This document shows, one piece after another, positions 1-8,157 of a DNA stretch of 48,946 bases. This DNA is from Deltaproteobacteria bacterium (GTDB lineage: Bacteria > Desulfobacterota > Binatia > UBA9968), in contig VGTH01000041.1 in the NCBI GenBank assembly GCA_016874755.1, forward strand, positions 1 to 48,946, read 5' to 3'. The position numbers and the translations under genes were made by a program. A model generated the notes under the pieces. The model saw nothing but the letters and a program-made list of their open reading frames with translations. It searched no databases and had not been told where the DNA came from. The first letter of the stretch is position 1. Every line of letters begins with the position of its first letter.

Positions 1-172
1 CCTCAGTGTGCTTTTCTCTCATCGGCGTATCCTTTCCTGCCTGCGCCAACAGGCAGCCTTTCGTTTTTAGATTCGCGAAAGGGTACGCCTACCTATTTCC
101 TATTTCCACACGCTTTGATCATAGCTCGCCAACGATCGTTACCTCGGCACAATCATCGACGAGCGGTTTAAG

Positions 173-1297
173 GTGTTGGCAAGGGTAGCCCTGGGCCGCA
201 TGGGCACGGTTTATCTTGCCGAACAAATCGACAACCAGAAAAAAGTCGCGCTTAAGATTCTGGATGCGCAATACTCAGCTAACCCAGAGTACGTTAAGGA
301 CTTTTGCCATTCAGCCCGGCTCGCTGCTGGGCTCAAGCACCCCAACGTTGCGACCGTATTGGACTTCGACCAGACCGCCGACGGTTGTCTGTTTGTCGTC
401 TGCGACTACGTCGAGGGCGAGCCCCTGGACCGGGTGATTGAGGACGCCGGTCGCCTCGATGTCGCGCGTGCCGTGCGGTTCGCCGAACAGATCGCCGACG
501 GACTTGCCGCGGCGCACCGCCGCGGGCTACTCCATAAAGACATCCGCCCCTGTAACATCATGGTGACGCCGGACAGCCAGGTGAAGATCACCGATTGCGG
601 CGTGTCGCGGCCACTGGAGCATAGCTCGTCGACGCGATTGACCCAAGCGGACATGAGGCTTGCGACCCCTGAATATACTGCCCCCGAGCAAGCCAGCGGC
701 GGCGAGCCGAGCGAGCAGACCGATATCTATCGCCTAGGCATCGTGCTGTATGAAATGTTGACCGGGCAGGTGCCCTTTAGAGAAGCGACTCAGCTGAGCA
801 CCTTACTAGCGCAGATCAACGATGCACCGCGGCCGCTGCGGCAATTGCGCCGGGAAATTCCCGAGGCTTTGGAATCCTTGGTCATGCAGTGCTTGGAAAA
901 GAAGCCGGCCAAGCGTCCGCTGTCGATGGCGCGGCTCGCCAGAGACCTGAAGGCCTGCAGCAAAGCCGTCGAAACAGCGGCCCAAGCCCCTGTTGTGGTG
1001 CGCACACCGGTTGCGATACCGATGGCTTCGCCCACGGCGACTCCGTCGCGAGCGTCGGCAAAGCGCCAAGGAATGCGCTGGAAAGCGGTGAGTGCGGTGG
1101 CTTGGGCCTGGCCGCTTTCGTTGGCTATCTGGGATTTTTCTGGGAGTCGGTGCCAGTGCCGAGGACCTCCATTGCTCAACCGCGTGCGGCGCAGGCGCCG
1201 GCTCGCGAAGTTGCCGCGCCGGTGCCGGCTGTCGAGGCGCGCGCCAAAGAAGCCGACGGGGCGGTGCGCGCCGGACCCACCGACAACGAAGCGCTGA
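173..1297 (+). CDS. Serine/threonine protein kinase, N-terminal part of a frameshifted kinase-BON protein
   Basis: This is a eukaryotic-type protein kinase domain. The ATP lysine lies in KVALKIL, the catalytic loop reads HKDIRPCNIM in place of HRDLKPxN, the metal-binding motif reads DCG in place of DFG, and APE is present. The invariant Lys, Asp, Asn and Asp are therefore kept although the motifs are worn, and the glycine loop (ALGRMG) is unusual. The only start in frame is GTG at 173. Recognisable kinase sequence (LGTIIDERFKVLA) extends upstream in the same frame to about 143, with a stop at 122 and no start codon between. The reading frame loses sense near 1100, inside what should be a membrane helix, and continues in another frame (see 1090-1764). 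Residues after about 310 of this frame are therefore artefactual. It is either a pseudogene or carries sequencing indels. Confidence 0.7.
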   Translation: MLARVALGRMGTVYLAEQIDNQKKVALKILDAQYSANPEYVKDFCHSARLAAGLKHPNVATVLDFDQTADGCLFVVCDYVEGEPLDRVIEDAGRLDVARAVRFAEQIADGLAAAHRRGLLHKDIRPCNIMVTPDSQVKITDCGVSRPLEHSSSTRLTQADMRLATPEYTAPEQASGGEPSEQTDIYRLGIVLYEMLTGQVPFREATQLSTLLAQINDAPRPLRQLRREIPEALESLVMQCLEKKPAKRPLSMARLARDLKACSKAVETAAQAPVVVRTPVAIPMASPTATPSRASAKRQGMRWKAVSAVAWAWPLSLAIWDFSGSRCQCRGPPLLNRVRRRRRLAKLPRRCRLSRRAPKKPTGRCAPDPPTTKR

Positions 1298-1764
1298 GAG
1301 ACAGAGCGGCGCCAGCCAAAGCGGCGGAAGCCAAGCCGCTCGTGCTGGCGGCCAAGCCGCCGGTTATTTTGGACAAGCTGGTGCCGCCGGAGAAGAAAGC
1401 TGATGAGACTCCTAAGCCGGTGGAGGCCAAGCCGGCGAGCCAACCGTTACCGCCGGGGTCGCTGCCTGCGCCGCCACAAGCGCAACCGCAGCCGCCGCAG
1501 GTTGCCCGCGTCGACGAGAGGGATCTGGCGCGGTTGCACAACCAGATCGAGCAACGGCTGCGCAACCAGGGGCTTTTGAAAGTCAGCGATTCCGATCGCT
1601 GGGGAGTGACGATTGAAGCCAATGGTAGCGGCGTGGTGATGTTGCGCGGTGCTCTGCGCGATCAAAAGCTGCGTGACGAAGCCATTCGCGTGGTGCGCGA
1701 TGTTGCCGGCGTTACCGATGTGCGCACCAACATCACCCTGCAGTTTGCTCCCGAAGGCAACTGA
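1090..1764 (+). CDS. C-terminal part of the kinase protein: transmembrane helix, Ala/Pro linker and BON domain (frameshifted continuation)
   Basis: Reading one base back from the kinase frame gives a hydrophobic segment (GLGLAAFVGYLGFFW). A long Ala/Pro/Lys-rich linker of roughly 120 residues follows, and then a terminal BON-like domain of about 75 residues (GVTIEANGSGVVMLRGALRD, then VVRDVAGVTDVRTNITL). BON domains are periplasmic and are thought to bind phospholipid or the envelope. A cytoplasmic kinase, one membrane helix and a periplasmic BON domain form a coherent single protein. No start codon with a ribosome site fits this half alone; the first ATG in frame (889) lies deep in the kinase. 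The given start marks where the frame becomes meaningful. The break equals loss of one base around 1095-1110. Confidence 0.6.
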   Translation, partial: ECGGLGLAAFVGYLGFFWESVPVPRTSIAQPRAAQAPAREVAAPVPAVEARAKEADGAVRAGPTDNEALRDRAAPAKAAEAKPLVLAAKPPVILDKLVPPEKKADETPKPVEAKPASQPLPPGSLPAPPQAQPQPPQVARVDERDLARLHNQIEQRLRNQGLLKVSDSDRWGVTIEANGSGVVMLRGALRDQKLRDEAIRVVRDVAGVTDVRTNITLQFAPEGN

Positions 1765-1836
1765 TCGTTTGCAACGCGAGTGCACTTCGCGTCCTTCGTG
1801 GTGAATAAATCCTAGTCGTGGTATCTGCGCGCAGAC

Positions 1837-2454
1837 TCACTTAAGCAAGTCGCGGCTCCAGGCGGTGATCTGTTGAGGATTGTTTTTGGCGTTGGCGCTG
1901 CAGCCACTTCCGATCGCTCCGGTGCTGGTAGTGGCGGCGGTCACCGTGCACCAACCATAGGCAGTGGCGAACTGAACCGAGCCCTGCACCACCGACAGTG
2001 CGCTTTGGCCGTCGTCGGCCACGCGCAAATCTATCTCGGCGTTGTTGACGATCGCCGTGCCGGAGACGGTTTCGATTTCTACGGGCCTGCTGCCAGAGGC
2101 CGATCTCACCCAAAGTTGGCCTCTCCTCAGGCGCAGCACCCGGGTTACGCCATGGGCCTTTTCCCAACGGGACAGGATCTGTAATTGAGTGTTCTCGTTG
2201 AGGCCGACGCGGGTGCCGTCGCTGAGCTCAAAAGTGCTGCGGCTGCCGCCTTCGGTTTTCAAAACGTCATGTTCGAAGAGGCTGACCGCACCGCGGCCAC
2301 GCAGACGGTCTTCGATGCCATCCGGACGCACCACCACCAGTGTGCCGAGGGCAAATAGGGCCTGGCCGATTTGCAGGTTCTGGCCGGCGCTCCGATGTGC
2401 AAAGGCGAGCATGAACAATAGTAAAAGCAAAAAGATTTTCCGTGCGGGTTGCAT
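1837..2454 (-). CDS. Secreted FecR-domain protein
   Basis: The product has 205 residues and a clear signal peptide (KIFLLLLLFMLAFAHRSAG). A FecR-type domain follows from about residue 30 to 165: a VVRPDG start, a hydrophilic hairpin region, FELSDGTRVGLNENTQLQI, and VETVSGTAIVNNAE-like strands ending in SVVQGSVQF. Here the domain is exported and not attached to a sigma-factor regulator helix, so an envelope or extracellular role is more likely than FecI-type signalling. A GGAAGGA element lies about 11 bases before the ATG. It is transcribed in the same direction as the beta-propeller lipoprotein upstream (26 bases apart), which suggests an operon. Its exact role is unknown. Confidence 0.75.
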   Translation of the reverse strand: MQPARKIFLLLLLFMLAFAHRSAGQNLQIGQALFALGTLVVVRPDGIEDRLRGRGAVSLFEHDVLKTEGGSRSTFELSDGTRVGLNENTQLQILSRWEKAHGVTRVLRLRRGQLWVRSASGSRPVEIETVSGTAIVNNAEIDLRVADDGQSALSVVQGSVQFATAYGWCTVTAATTSTGAIGSGCSANAKNNPQQITAWSRDLLK

Positions 2455-2480
2455 ATTCTGATGAGTCCTTCCCGTAGGTG

Positions 2481-3512
2481 TTAACGCGAAGCCACCACCC
2501 GAATCGGCTTGCGGCCGACGGCCACCGTGGCGACCACCTGGGCGGTTCCTGAGTCGATGACGTTGATGTCATTGGAGCCTTCGTTGGCAACGAACAACCG
2601 GGTGCCCTGTGCGTTGGCCCAAATGCCGTTGGGGCGATCGCCCACGGGAATCTCTTCGATGATGTTCATGCGTTTGGGGTCGGTGCTCAAGACCAAAACT
2701 TTGTTGAAGCCGGCCACGGTTACGTAGGCGTTTGGCCCGGAGAGTCCTTTGTAGGCAAAGGCAATCTGCTGCGGGAAGGGGCCCACCTGGAAGGAGTTGA
2801 TGATTTCATGGGTCTTGGTGTCGATGACGAAAATGTCGTTGGAGCCGGTGTTGCAGCCCCAGATGCGGCCATCGGGCCCAAGCACAAGAAAATGCGGATT
2901 GGTGCCCACCGGCAAAGTCTTGATCACGCGTTGAAAGTCGACCTCGATGACCTGGACGGTTTTGTCGCCCTGGTTGCTCACGTAGGCAAAGCGGCCATCG
3001 CGAGAGAAAGCCAGACCCGTGGGCCCTTGGCCGGTCGGCAGCGCACCGACGATTTTGAGCGTCGCAATATCGAGGATCGAAATCGTGTCGTCGGCGATGT
3101 TGGCGATCCATGCCTGTTTGTTGTCATTGGTCAGTGTCACGACGTGGCTGCGAGCGCCGGTGAAAATCGACGCGATGGTTTCCAGCCGCTCGGTATCGAT
3201 CACCGAGAGCCGGCCGGAAGCGAGGTTGGTGGCGAACAGCAGTTTGCCGTCGCGCGACAGCGCCAAGTCGTGGGTGGCGTGGCTGCGCGCGTCGATGGTG
3301 CCAATGGTCACGAGTTTCTCGGAGTCGATCACCGAAACGTTGTTGGAACTTTCGTTGGCGACGTAAATACGCGGGCCAAGCGGCGGTAGCGCGACGTTTT
3401 CCGGCGATACCGCACTGCGCAGAAGGAGCGGGTCGGCACAGCCGGTCATGGCGGCGCTCAAGGCCCATGCTGCGACGAAATTTATGTAGCGCCGGTGACC
3501 GGTCCTTGTCAT
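2481..3512 (-). CDS. YVTN-type beta-propeller lipoprotein
   Basis: The chosen start (ATG at 3512) has a strong GAGGAG ribosome site 8 bases upstream. An in-frame start 24 codons earlier lacks one and would bury the export signal. From this start the protein begins with a basic stretch, a hydrophobic segment and a lipobox (SAAMTGC), so it should be a lipoprotein. The remainder is a repeated blade of about 42 residues with the family signature RIYVANESSNNVSVID, RFAYVSNQGDKTVQVIE and LFVANEGSNDINVID, giving about seven blades. Such propellers bind surface or redox partners and seldom have catalysis assigned. It probably shares a transcript with the FecR-domain gene downstream. Substrate or partner is unknown. 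Confidence 0.85.
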   Translation of the reverse strand: MTRTGHRRYINFVAAWALSAAMTGCADPLLLRSAVSPENVALPPLGPRIYVANESSNNVSVIDSEKLVTIGTIDARSHATHDLALSRDGKLLFATNLASGRLSVIDTERLETIASIFTGARSHVVTLTNDNKQAWIANIADDTISILDIATLKIVGALPTGQGPTGLAFSRDGRFAYVSNQGDKTVQVIEVDFQRVIKTLPVGTNPHFLVLGPDGRIWGCNTGSNDIFVIDTKTHEIINSFQVGPFPQQIAFAYKGLSGPNAYVTVAGFNKVLVLSTDPKRMNIIEEIPVGDRPNGIWANAQGTRLFVANEGSNDINVIDSGTAQVVATVAVGRKPIRVVASR

Positions 3513-3701
3513 AGATGCTCTCCTCTTGTAGGCGCGTATCAATTTGATGACGAGTGGGGCGAATATAACACAACGGGTTGACATGAGTCAGCACTGCCGG
3601 CTGAATTTCTCACCGGCGACGGCGCCGCGGGTGAAGTCGCCGCCAAGCCAGCCAGCGCGAGCCAATCTTGCACTTTGAAAACCCATCCTCTAACTTAACC
3701 C

Positions 3702-5027
3702 ATGGTCTTGCGCAGGTTTTCGTGTCTGCTCGTCCTTGCGTTTGCTTTGCCAGCCTTCGGTTATGGCGCGGCCACCGCGGTTCATGAAACTACCTTGGAA
3801 AACGGCCTCAAGGTGCTCCTGCTGGAGGATCACAAGAGTCCAGCAGTGACTTTTCAAGTCTGGTATCGGGTTGGCTCGCGCAACGAGAAAGACGGCAAGA
3901 GCGGGCTCGCGCACTTTCTCGAACACATGCTGTTCAAGGGCACGCCGACCACCGGCCCGGAAGAATACTCGCGGCTGATCGCCAAGAACGGCGGCCGGTC
4001 CAACGCCTTTACCTCCACCGACATGACGGTTTACTACGCGACCATGAGCCGCGACAAAATCCATGTCCAGCTCGAGCTGGAAGCCGATCGTATGACCAAC
4101 GCGCTGCTCGGCGATACCTTTTTCGAGCCCGAGAAAAAAGTCATCCAGGAAGAGCGGCGTTTGCGCACCGACGACAACCCTGGCGCGGCGCTGGGCGAAG
4201 TGGCAAATGCGGTGGCTTATACGGTCCATCCCTACCGCCGGCCGGTGATCGGTTGGATGGACGATATTCAGAACCTATCGCGCCAAGATCTCGTCGACTT
4301 CTACAAACTTTACTACGCCCCCAACAATGCGTTCATTGTCGTCGCCGGCGCCTTCTCGGCCAGTGAGATACTGCCCAAGATTCGTGCTGCCTTCGGCAAG
4401 ATCGCGCGCGGCGCCGAAGCACCCAAGGTGCGCGCTGCCGAGCCGCCGCAAAGGGGCGAACGGCGCGTCACCTTGAAAAAAGAAGCGGAGCTGCCGCTGC
4501 TAATGATGTCCTATCACGCGCCCAATTTGCGCAACCCCGATAGCTTTGCTCTCGATTTGTTATCGGTGGTGCTCGCCGGCGGGCGCAGCGCGCGCCTCTA
4601 CAAAGAGCTAGTCTATGACAAACGGCTGGTGCGGAGTATCGATGCCGATTACGGCTCGGTCTCGATCGATGACACGACCTTTTCCGTGTCCGCGCAGCTG
4701 ATGCCGGGAAAAGCCGCGGCGGAGGTGGAGCGCGAAATCGATCGGCTGCTGGAAAAAGTCAAAGTCGAGCTGGTCAGCGAGCGCGAGCTGCAGAAGGCCA
4801 AGAACCAGGTGGAGTCAAGCTTTATTTTCGCGCAGGATTCGATCTTTGGCCAAGCCTTGAAAATTGGCTACTACGAGATCGTCGGCGACTGGCGCGACAT
4901 GGATAAATATCTCGATGGCATGCGCAAAGTGACCCGCGAAGATATCCGGCGGGTGGCGCAGAAGTACCTCGACCGCGACCGGCGCACGGTGGGTATTTTG
5001 GTACCGACCAAAGAGAAAAATCCATGA
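3702..5027 (+). CDS. M16 family zinc metallopeptidase (active subunit)
   Basis: The protein has 441 residues and a signal peptide (FSCLLVLAFALPAFG), so it is exported to the periplasm. The inverted zinc motif HxxEH is present as HFLEH at residues 71-75, with the distal glutamate ligand in QEERR near 150-151, the usual spacing for M16. The C-terminal half has the second M16 fold (a LLSVVLAGGRSARLYKELVY region). Proteases of this family cleave peptides inside a two-subunit chamber, and the next gene encodes the matching non-catalytic subunit. Start is ATG 3702; no strong ribosome site is visible. The two genes overlap by four bases (ATGA), a sign of translational coupling. Confidence 0.9.
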   Translation: MVLRRFSCLLVLAFALPAFGYGAATAVHETTLENGLKVLLLEDHKSPAVTFQVWYRVGSRNEKDGKSGLAHFLEHMLFKGTPTTGPEEYSRLIAKNGGRSNAFTSTDMTVYYATMSRDKIHVQLELEADRMTNALLGDTFFEPEKKVIQEERRLRTDDNPGAALGEVANAVAYTVHPYRRPVIGWMDDIQNLSRQDLVDFYKLYYAPNNAFIVVAGAFSASEILPKIRAAFGKIARGAEAPKVRAAEPPQRGERRVTLKKEAELPLLMMSYHAPNLRNPDSFALDLLSVVLAGGRSARLYKELVYDKRLVRSIDADYGSVSIDDTTFSVSAQLMPGKAAAEVEREIDRLLEKVKVELVSERELQKAKNQVESSFIFAQDSIFGQALKIGYYEIVGDWRDMDKYLDGMRKVTREDIRRVAQKYLDRDRRTVGILVPTKEKNP

Positions 5028-6361
5028 AAGCGCCAGTCTCACCTAAGTTGATCGCGGCCCTTGTTTTCGTGCTCGCGCTGGCGGCCGTGCCGCCGTCCCT
5101 GCGCGCCGGCATGGCGCCCGCGCGCACCGTGCTCGACAACGGCATGGTGCTGCTCACTTCGGAACAGCGCGCGCTGCCGATCGTTTCCATTGAGTTGTTG
5201 ATTGACGCCGGGGCGCGCTACGACCGCGCTAACCAGGAAGGCTTGGCCAATCTCACCGCGCGGCTTTTGACCTACGGCAGCGCGCGCAGAAACGCGCTGC
5301 AGATTAGCGACACGCTGGATTTTCTCGGCGCCAGTTTGTCCGCCGGCTGCGGCGACGATCTCGCCACCATCAGCATGTCGATCTTAAAAAAAGATCTCGC
5401 CGTTGGACTGGAACTGTTGGCGGAGATTCTGACCACGGCGAGTTTTCCAGTGGCCGAAGTCGAGCGCCAGAAACAAGCGGTGATTGCGTCTATCCAAGCG
5501 CGCGAAGAGGAGCCCGGTGACATCGCGCAGCGGCGCTTTGCCGCGCTGCTCTACCCGCAGAGTCCCTACGGCAAACCCACCGAAGGGAGCGCGGCCGCGG
5601 TGCGCCGCTTGACGCAGAGAGATCTGCGCGACTTCTTTCAGCGCCACTATCGGCCTAATCGCACGATCATGTCGGTGGTGGGGGACGTTTCCCAGGCGGA
5701 AATCAGCCGGGCGTTGACCCAGGCGCTGCGCGGCTGGAACAAAGGGGAACCCGGCGGCCCGCCGGTGGCGCCCGCGCAGGTGGGGGGCAAGCAAGCGGTG
5801 CGAGTGAATAAAGACCTCACCCAGGCCAATATCATTCTTGGCCACCAGGGTGTCGGCCGGGAGAATCCGGATTACTACGCCATTCAGGTGATGAACTACA
5901 TTCTCGGCGGCGGCGATTTTTCCTCGCGGGCGATGGAAACCATCCGCAACCAAAAAGGTCTAGCCTATTCGGTCTACAGCTATTTTAGCCCGGAAAAAAA
6001 TTGGGGCACGTTTCAATTTGTCCTGCAGACCAAAAACGAGAGCGCCCTCGAAGCGGTGCGCCTGGCGGAAGCGGAAATGCGCCGCATGCGCGAGGAGTTG
6101 GTGAGCGAGCAGGAGCTGAGCGATGCCAAAGACTTTCTCACCGGCAGTTTTCCGCTGCGCTTCGATACCAACCGCAAGGTCGCCAATTTTCTCGCCAGCG
6201 TCGAGTACTACCAGCTCGGGCTCGACTATCCGCAGAATTATTACGGCTTGATTCAGAAGGTGGCCCGCGCCGACGTGCAGCGGGTGGCGCAGAAATATCT
6301 TTTGCCGGATAAGCTGATTACCGTGATTGTCGGCAATCAGGGCAAGATCGGTGGCAATTGA
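5024..6361 (+). CDS. M16 family peptidase, non-catalytic partner subunit
   Basis: The product has 445 residues, a signal peptide (LIAALVFVLALAAVPPSLRAG) and the two-lobed M16 fold. At the place of the zinc motif it reads NQEGLANLTARLL, so HxxEH is absent. The C-terminal lobe keeps conserved features such as GGGDFSSRAMETIRNQKGLA and YSVYSYF. This is the standard composition of the heterodimeric bacterial M16B pairs: one zinc subunit and one subunit that completes the substrate chamber. The ATG overlaps the stop of the catalytic subunit gene. The stop lies just before a short inverted repeat (6363-6425). Confidence 0.9.
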   Translation: MKAPVSPKLIAALVFVLALAAVPPSLRAGMAPARTVLDNGMVLLTSEQRALPIVSIELLIDAGARYDRANQEGLANLTARLLTYGSARRNALQISDTLDFLGASLSAGCGDDLATISMSILKKDLAVGLELLAEILTTASFPVAEVERQKQAVIASIQAREEEPGDIAQRRFAALLYPQSPYGKPTEGSAAAVRRLTQRDLRDFFQRHYRPNRTIMSVVGDVSQAEISRALTQALRGWNKGEPGGPPVAPAQVGGKQAVRVNKDLTQANIILGHQGVGRENPDYYAIQVMNYILGGGDFSSRAMETIRNQKGLAYSVYSYFSPEKNWGTFQFVLQTKNESALEAVRLAEAEMRRMREELVSEQELSDAKDFLTGSFPLRFDTNRKVANFLASVEYYQLGLDYPQNYYGLIQKVARADVQRVAQKYLLPDKLITVIVGNQGKIGGN

Positions 6362-6362
6362 A

Positions 6363-6425
6363 GATTGAAAATGGCAAACCGAGGACCCCAAGCTAGAAGG
6401 CTTTCATCTTCTATTTTCCGTTTGG
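6363..6425. repeat. Imperfect inverted repeat of the GAAAATGG type
   Basis: Arms at 6363-6380 (GATTGAAAATGGCAAACC) and about 6409-6425 (TTCTATTTTCCGTTTGG) are roughly complementary and enclose 28 bases. The element starts two bases after the stop of the M16 partner gene. It ends just where the recognisable coding sequence of the next gene begins, and that gene has no start codon there. Confidence 0.4.
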
Positions 6426-6536
6426 GAAAAACAGAGTCTCGGCTTCGGCGATGTCATCGACATCGTCAACCCGCTGCAGCATCTGCCGATCGTTTCAACC
6501 TTTTATCGCAATCTCACCGGCGACCAGATCGGTGCC

Positions 6537-7007
6537 GTGCCGCGCCTGGTCGGTGGCGCGCTGTGGGGACGGGTCGGCGGGTTTGTCGCGGGCATTGTCA
6601 ATTCCGTGGTTGAATGGTTTACCGGCAAGGACGTCGGCGATCATCTTTACTCAGCCTTCTTCGGTCCGCCGAAGGCGCCGCCTGCGGCGTTGGCAGCGGG
6701 GCCCACCAGCGCGCCCTCTGTGGTCGCCAAAGCGATGCCGCCGGCAGCGGTGAGCGAGACGGACGCGCTGATTATTGCCAATCCACCGGGGCAGTTGGTG
6801 CCAGTGGAAGAACGGGCGATCGTCGAGTCGACCTTGCGTTCTTCCGAGGAGACTCAAAGCGCAGTTCCGGAGACCACCGAAAGCAAAGAAGTTCCAACCA
6901 TCGATGAAACGCCTTGGAGCGCGGCGTCGGCGCTGCATATTTTTCAAGCCTACGACGGCAAGATCAAGCACGATGACGATGCGCCGCTGCTGCGCTACAT
7001 CGCTTAG
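6537..7007 (+). CDS. Hypothetical membrane-associated protein, 5' end damaged or uncertain
   Basis: The GTG at 6537 is the first canonical start in this frame. The frame is open and protein-like from about 6432 (reading FGDVIDIVNPLQHLPIVSTF and on into NLTGDQIGAVPR). I recall this VNPLQH-VSTxYR-TGDxIG pattern from an uncharacterised family of proteobacterial proteins, where it sits near the N-terminus. A glycine-rich amphipathic part (GGALWGRVGGFVAGIVNSVV), a TGKDVGDHLYSAFFG motif and a low-complexity acidic tail follow. The true start is therefore missing, either cut away by the repeat at 6363-6425 or shifted by an indel (an ATG-led frame enters at 6371). No ribosome site supports 6537. Function unknown. 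Confidence 0.5.
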   Translation: MPRLVGGALWGRVGGFVAGIVNSVVEWFTGKDVGDHLYSAFFGPPKAPPAALAAGPTSAPSVVAKAMPPAAVSETDALIIANPPGQLVPVEERAIVESTLRSSEETQSAVPETTESKEVPTIDETPWSAASALHIFQAYDGKIKHDDDAPLLRYIA

Positions 7008-7085
7008 CAGTCCCCGTTTGCAATCGGTTTTTTCTTGAAGCGCGGCCGCCGGCAGTGATAGCTTCCGGAACAAAGGAAGCTATCG

Positions 7086-8129
7086 ATGACCCAAACACCG
7101 CCCCAAGTTCACCCCATTGGCTCTGCCATTGCCGTTGATGCAACGCTTAGCTCCACCCCCGATACTGTGTTGTGGGGCTACATCGCGGCAAATCTTGCAC
7201 CGGCGCTAACGATACAGTCCGGACAAACTGTCGAGATAGAAACTTTGTCGCATCAGGGTTTGGTCGCTGCCAAGGACCCGGAAAAGTTTTTTGGCGACTA
7301 TGGCATCGCCGCCAACGAGGTTCTGGCCGACGCCAAGGCGCTCTACGCCGGCATGAAGCGGCCCAAGGGCGCCAGCGTGCATGTGCTCACCGGACCCATC
7401 TACGTTGAGGGCGCCGAGCCCGGCGATGCGTTGGAAGTGCGCGTGCGCGATATCAAGTTTCGCGTGCCCTACGGTGTTAACAACACGGGACCGGGAAAGG
7501 GCGTGCTGCCGAAGTTGTTGGCGGCGCCGTCGCAGAAATTGATTCGGCTCGATTTGGAACGGCGCGTGGCGCTGTTCTCTGACGATGTGCAGATCCCGCT
7601 GAGCCCATTTATGGGCATCATGGCCGTATCGCCGCCGACCAGCTTGGGGATGGTCTCGTCGACACCGCCAGGGGCGTGGGGCGGCAATATCGACTTGAAG
7701 TACACCGGGATCGGTTCGTCGCTGTTTCTGCCGGTCTTCAACCGAGGCGGCCAGTTCTTTACCGGCGACGGTCACGCGGTGCAGGGAGATGGAGAAGTCG
7801 ACGGCGGGGCGATCGAGATTTCACTCAAACCGACGCTGCAATTTGTTTTGCATAAAAAGAAACACTTGAAGCAGCCACGGGTCGAAACCGCGACCGATTA
7901 TCTCACCACCGGACTCGATGTCGATCTAAACGTCGCCACGCGCGTCGCGCTGCAGGAAGCGGTGGATTTTCTGCAGGCCGAGAAGGGCTTGACGGCGGCC
8001 GATGCCTATGCGCTGTGCAGCTTGGCTGTGGACTTGGGCATTGGCGAAGCGGTCGACGTCGTCAACCTGGTCTACGCCAAGATCCCCAAGCATTTGTTCA
8101 AAAACAATCCACCCTTTTGGCTCGATTAA
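7086..8129 (+). CDS. Acetamidase/formamidase family protein
   Basis: The protein has 347 residues and matches the FmdA/AmdA family, which hydrolyses short-chain amides to the acid and ammonia. Supporting segments are VHVLTGPIYVEGAEPGDALE, RVRDIKF, GGNIDLKYTGIGSSLFLPVF, the GDGHAVQGDGEV stretch and the family's C-terminal block AYALCSLAVDLGIGEAVDVV. The ATG follows an AAGGAAG ribosome site with seven bases between. The gene stands alone on the plus strand and converges on the TerC gene. Substrate cannot be read from sequence; in this window it could serve amides released by the hydantoinase or other amidohydrolase genes (inference). Confidence 0.88.
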   Translation: MTQTPPQVHPIGSAIAVDATLSSTPDTVLWGYIAANLAPALTIQSGQTVEIETLSHQGLVAAKDPEKFFGDYGIAANEVLADAKALYAGMKRPKGASVHVLTGPIYVEGAEPGDALEVRVRDIKFRVPYGVNNTGPGKGVLPKLLAAPSQKLIRLDLERRVALFSDDVQIPLSPFMGIMAVSPPTSLGMVSSTPPGAWGGNIDLKYTGIGSSLFLPVFNRGGQFFTGDGHAVQGDGEVDGGAIEISLKPTLQFVLHKKKHLKQPRVETATDYLTTGLDVDLNVATRVALQEAVDFLQAEKGLTAADAYALCSLAVDLGIGEAVDVVNLVYAKIPKHLFKNNPPFWLD

Positions 8130-8157
8130 TGTGCCGCGCAGTTGGACGCGAGCGCCG

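Noticed and set aside
6-188. 60-codon open frame at the left edge
   Set aside because: Its codons do not resemble a protein family, and its end overlaps the kinase start region in another frame. It is more likely chance.
1090-1115. Programmed -1 frameshift site in the kinase gene
   Set aside because: No slippery heptamer or strong downstream stem is visible, so an indel or decay is the simpler explanation.
790-1443. 217-codon minus-strand frame over the kinase linker
   Set aside because: It is Arg/Gly-rich and antisense to the recognisable kinase and linker, as expected for shadows in GC-rich DNA.
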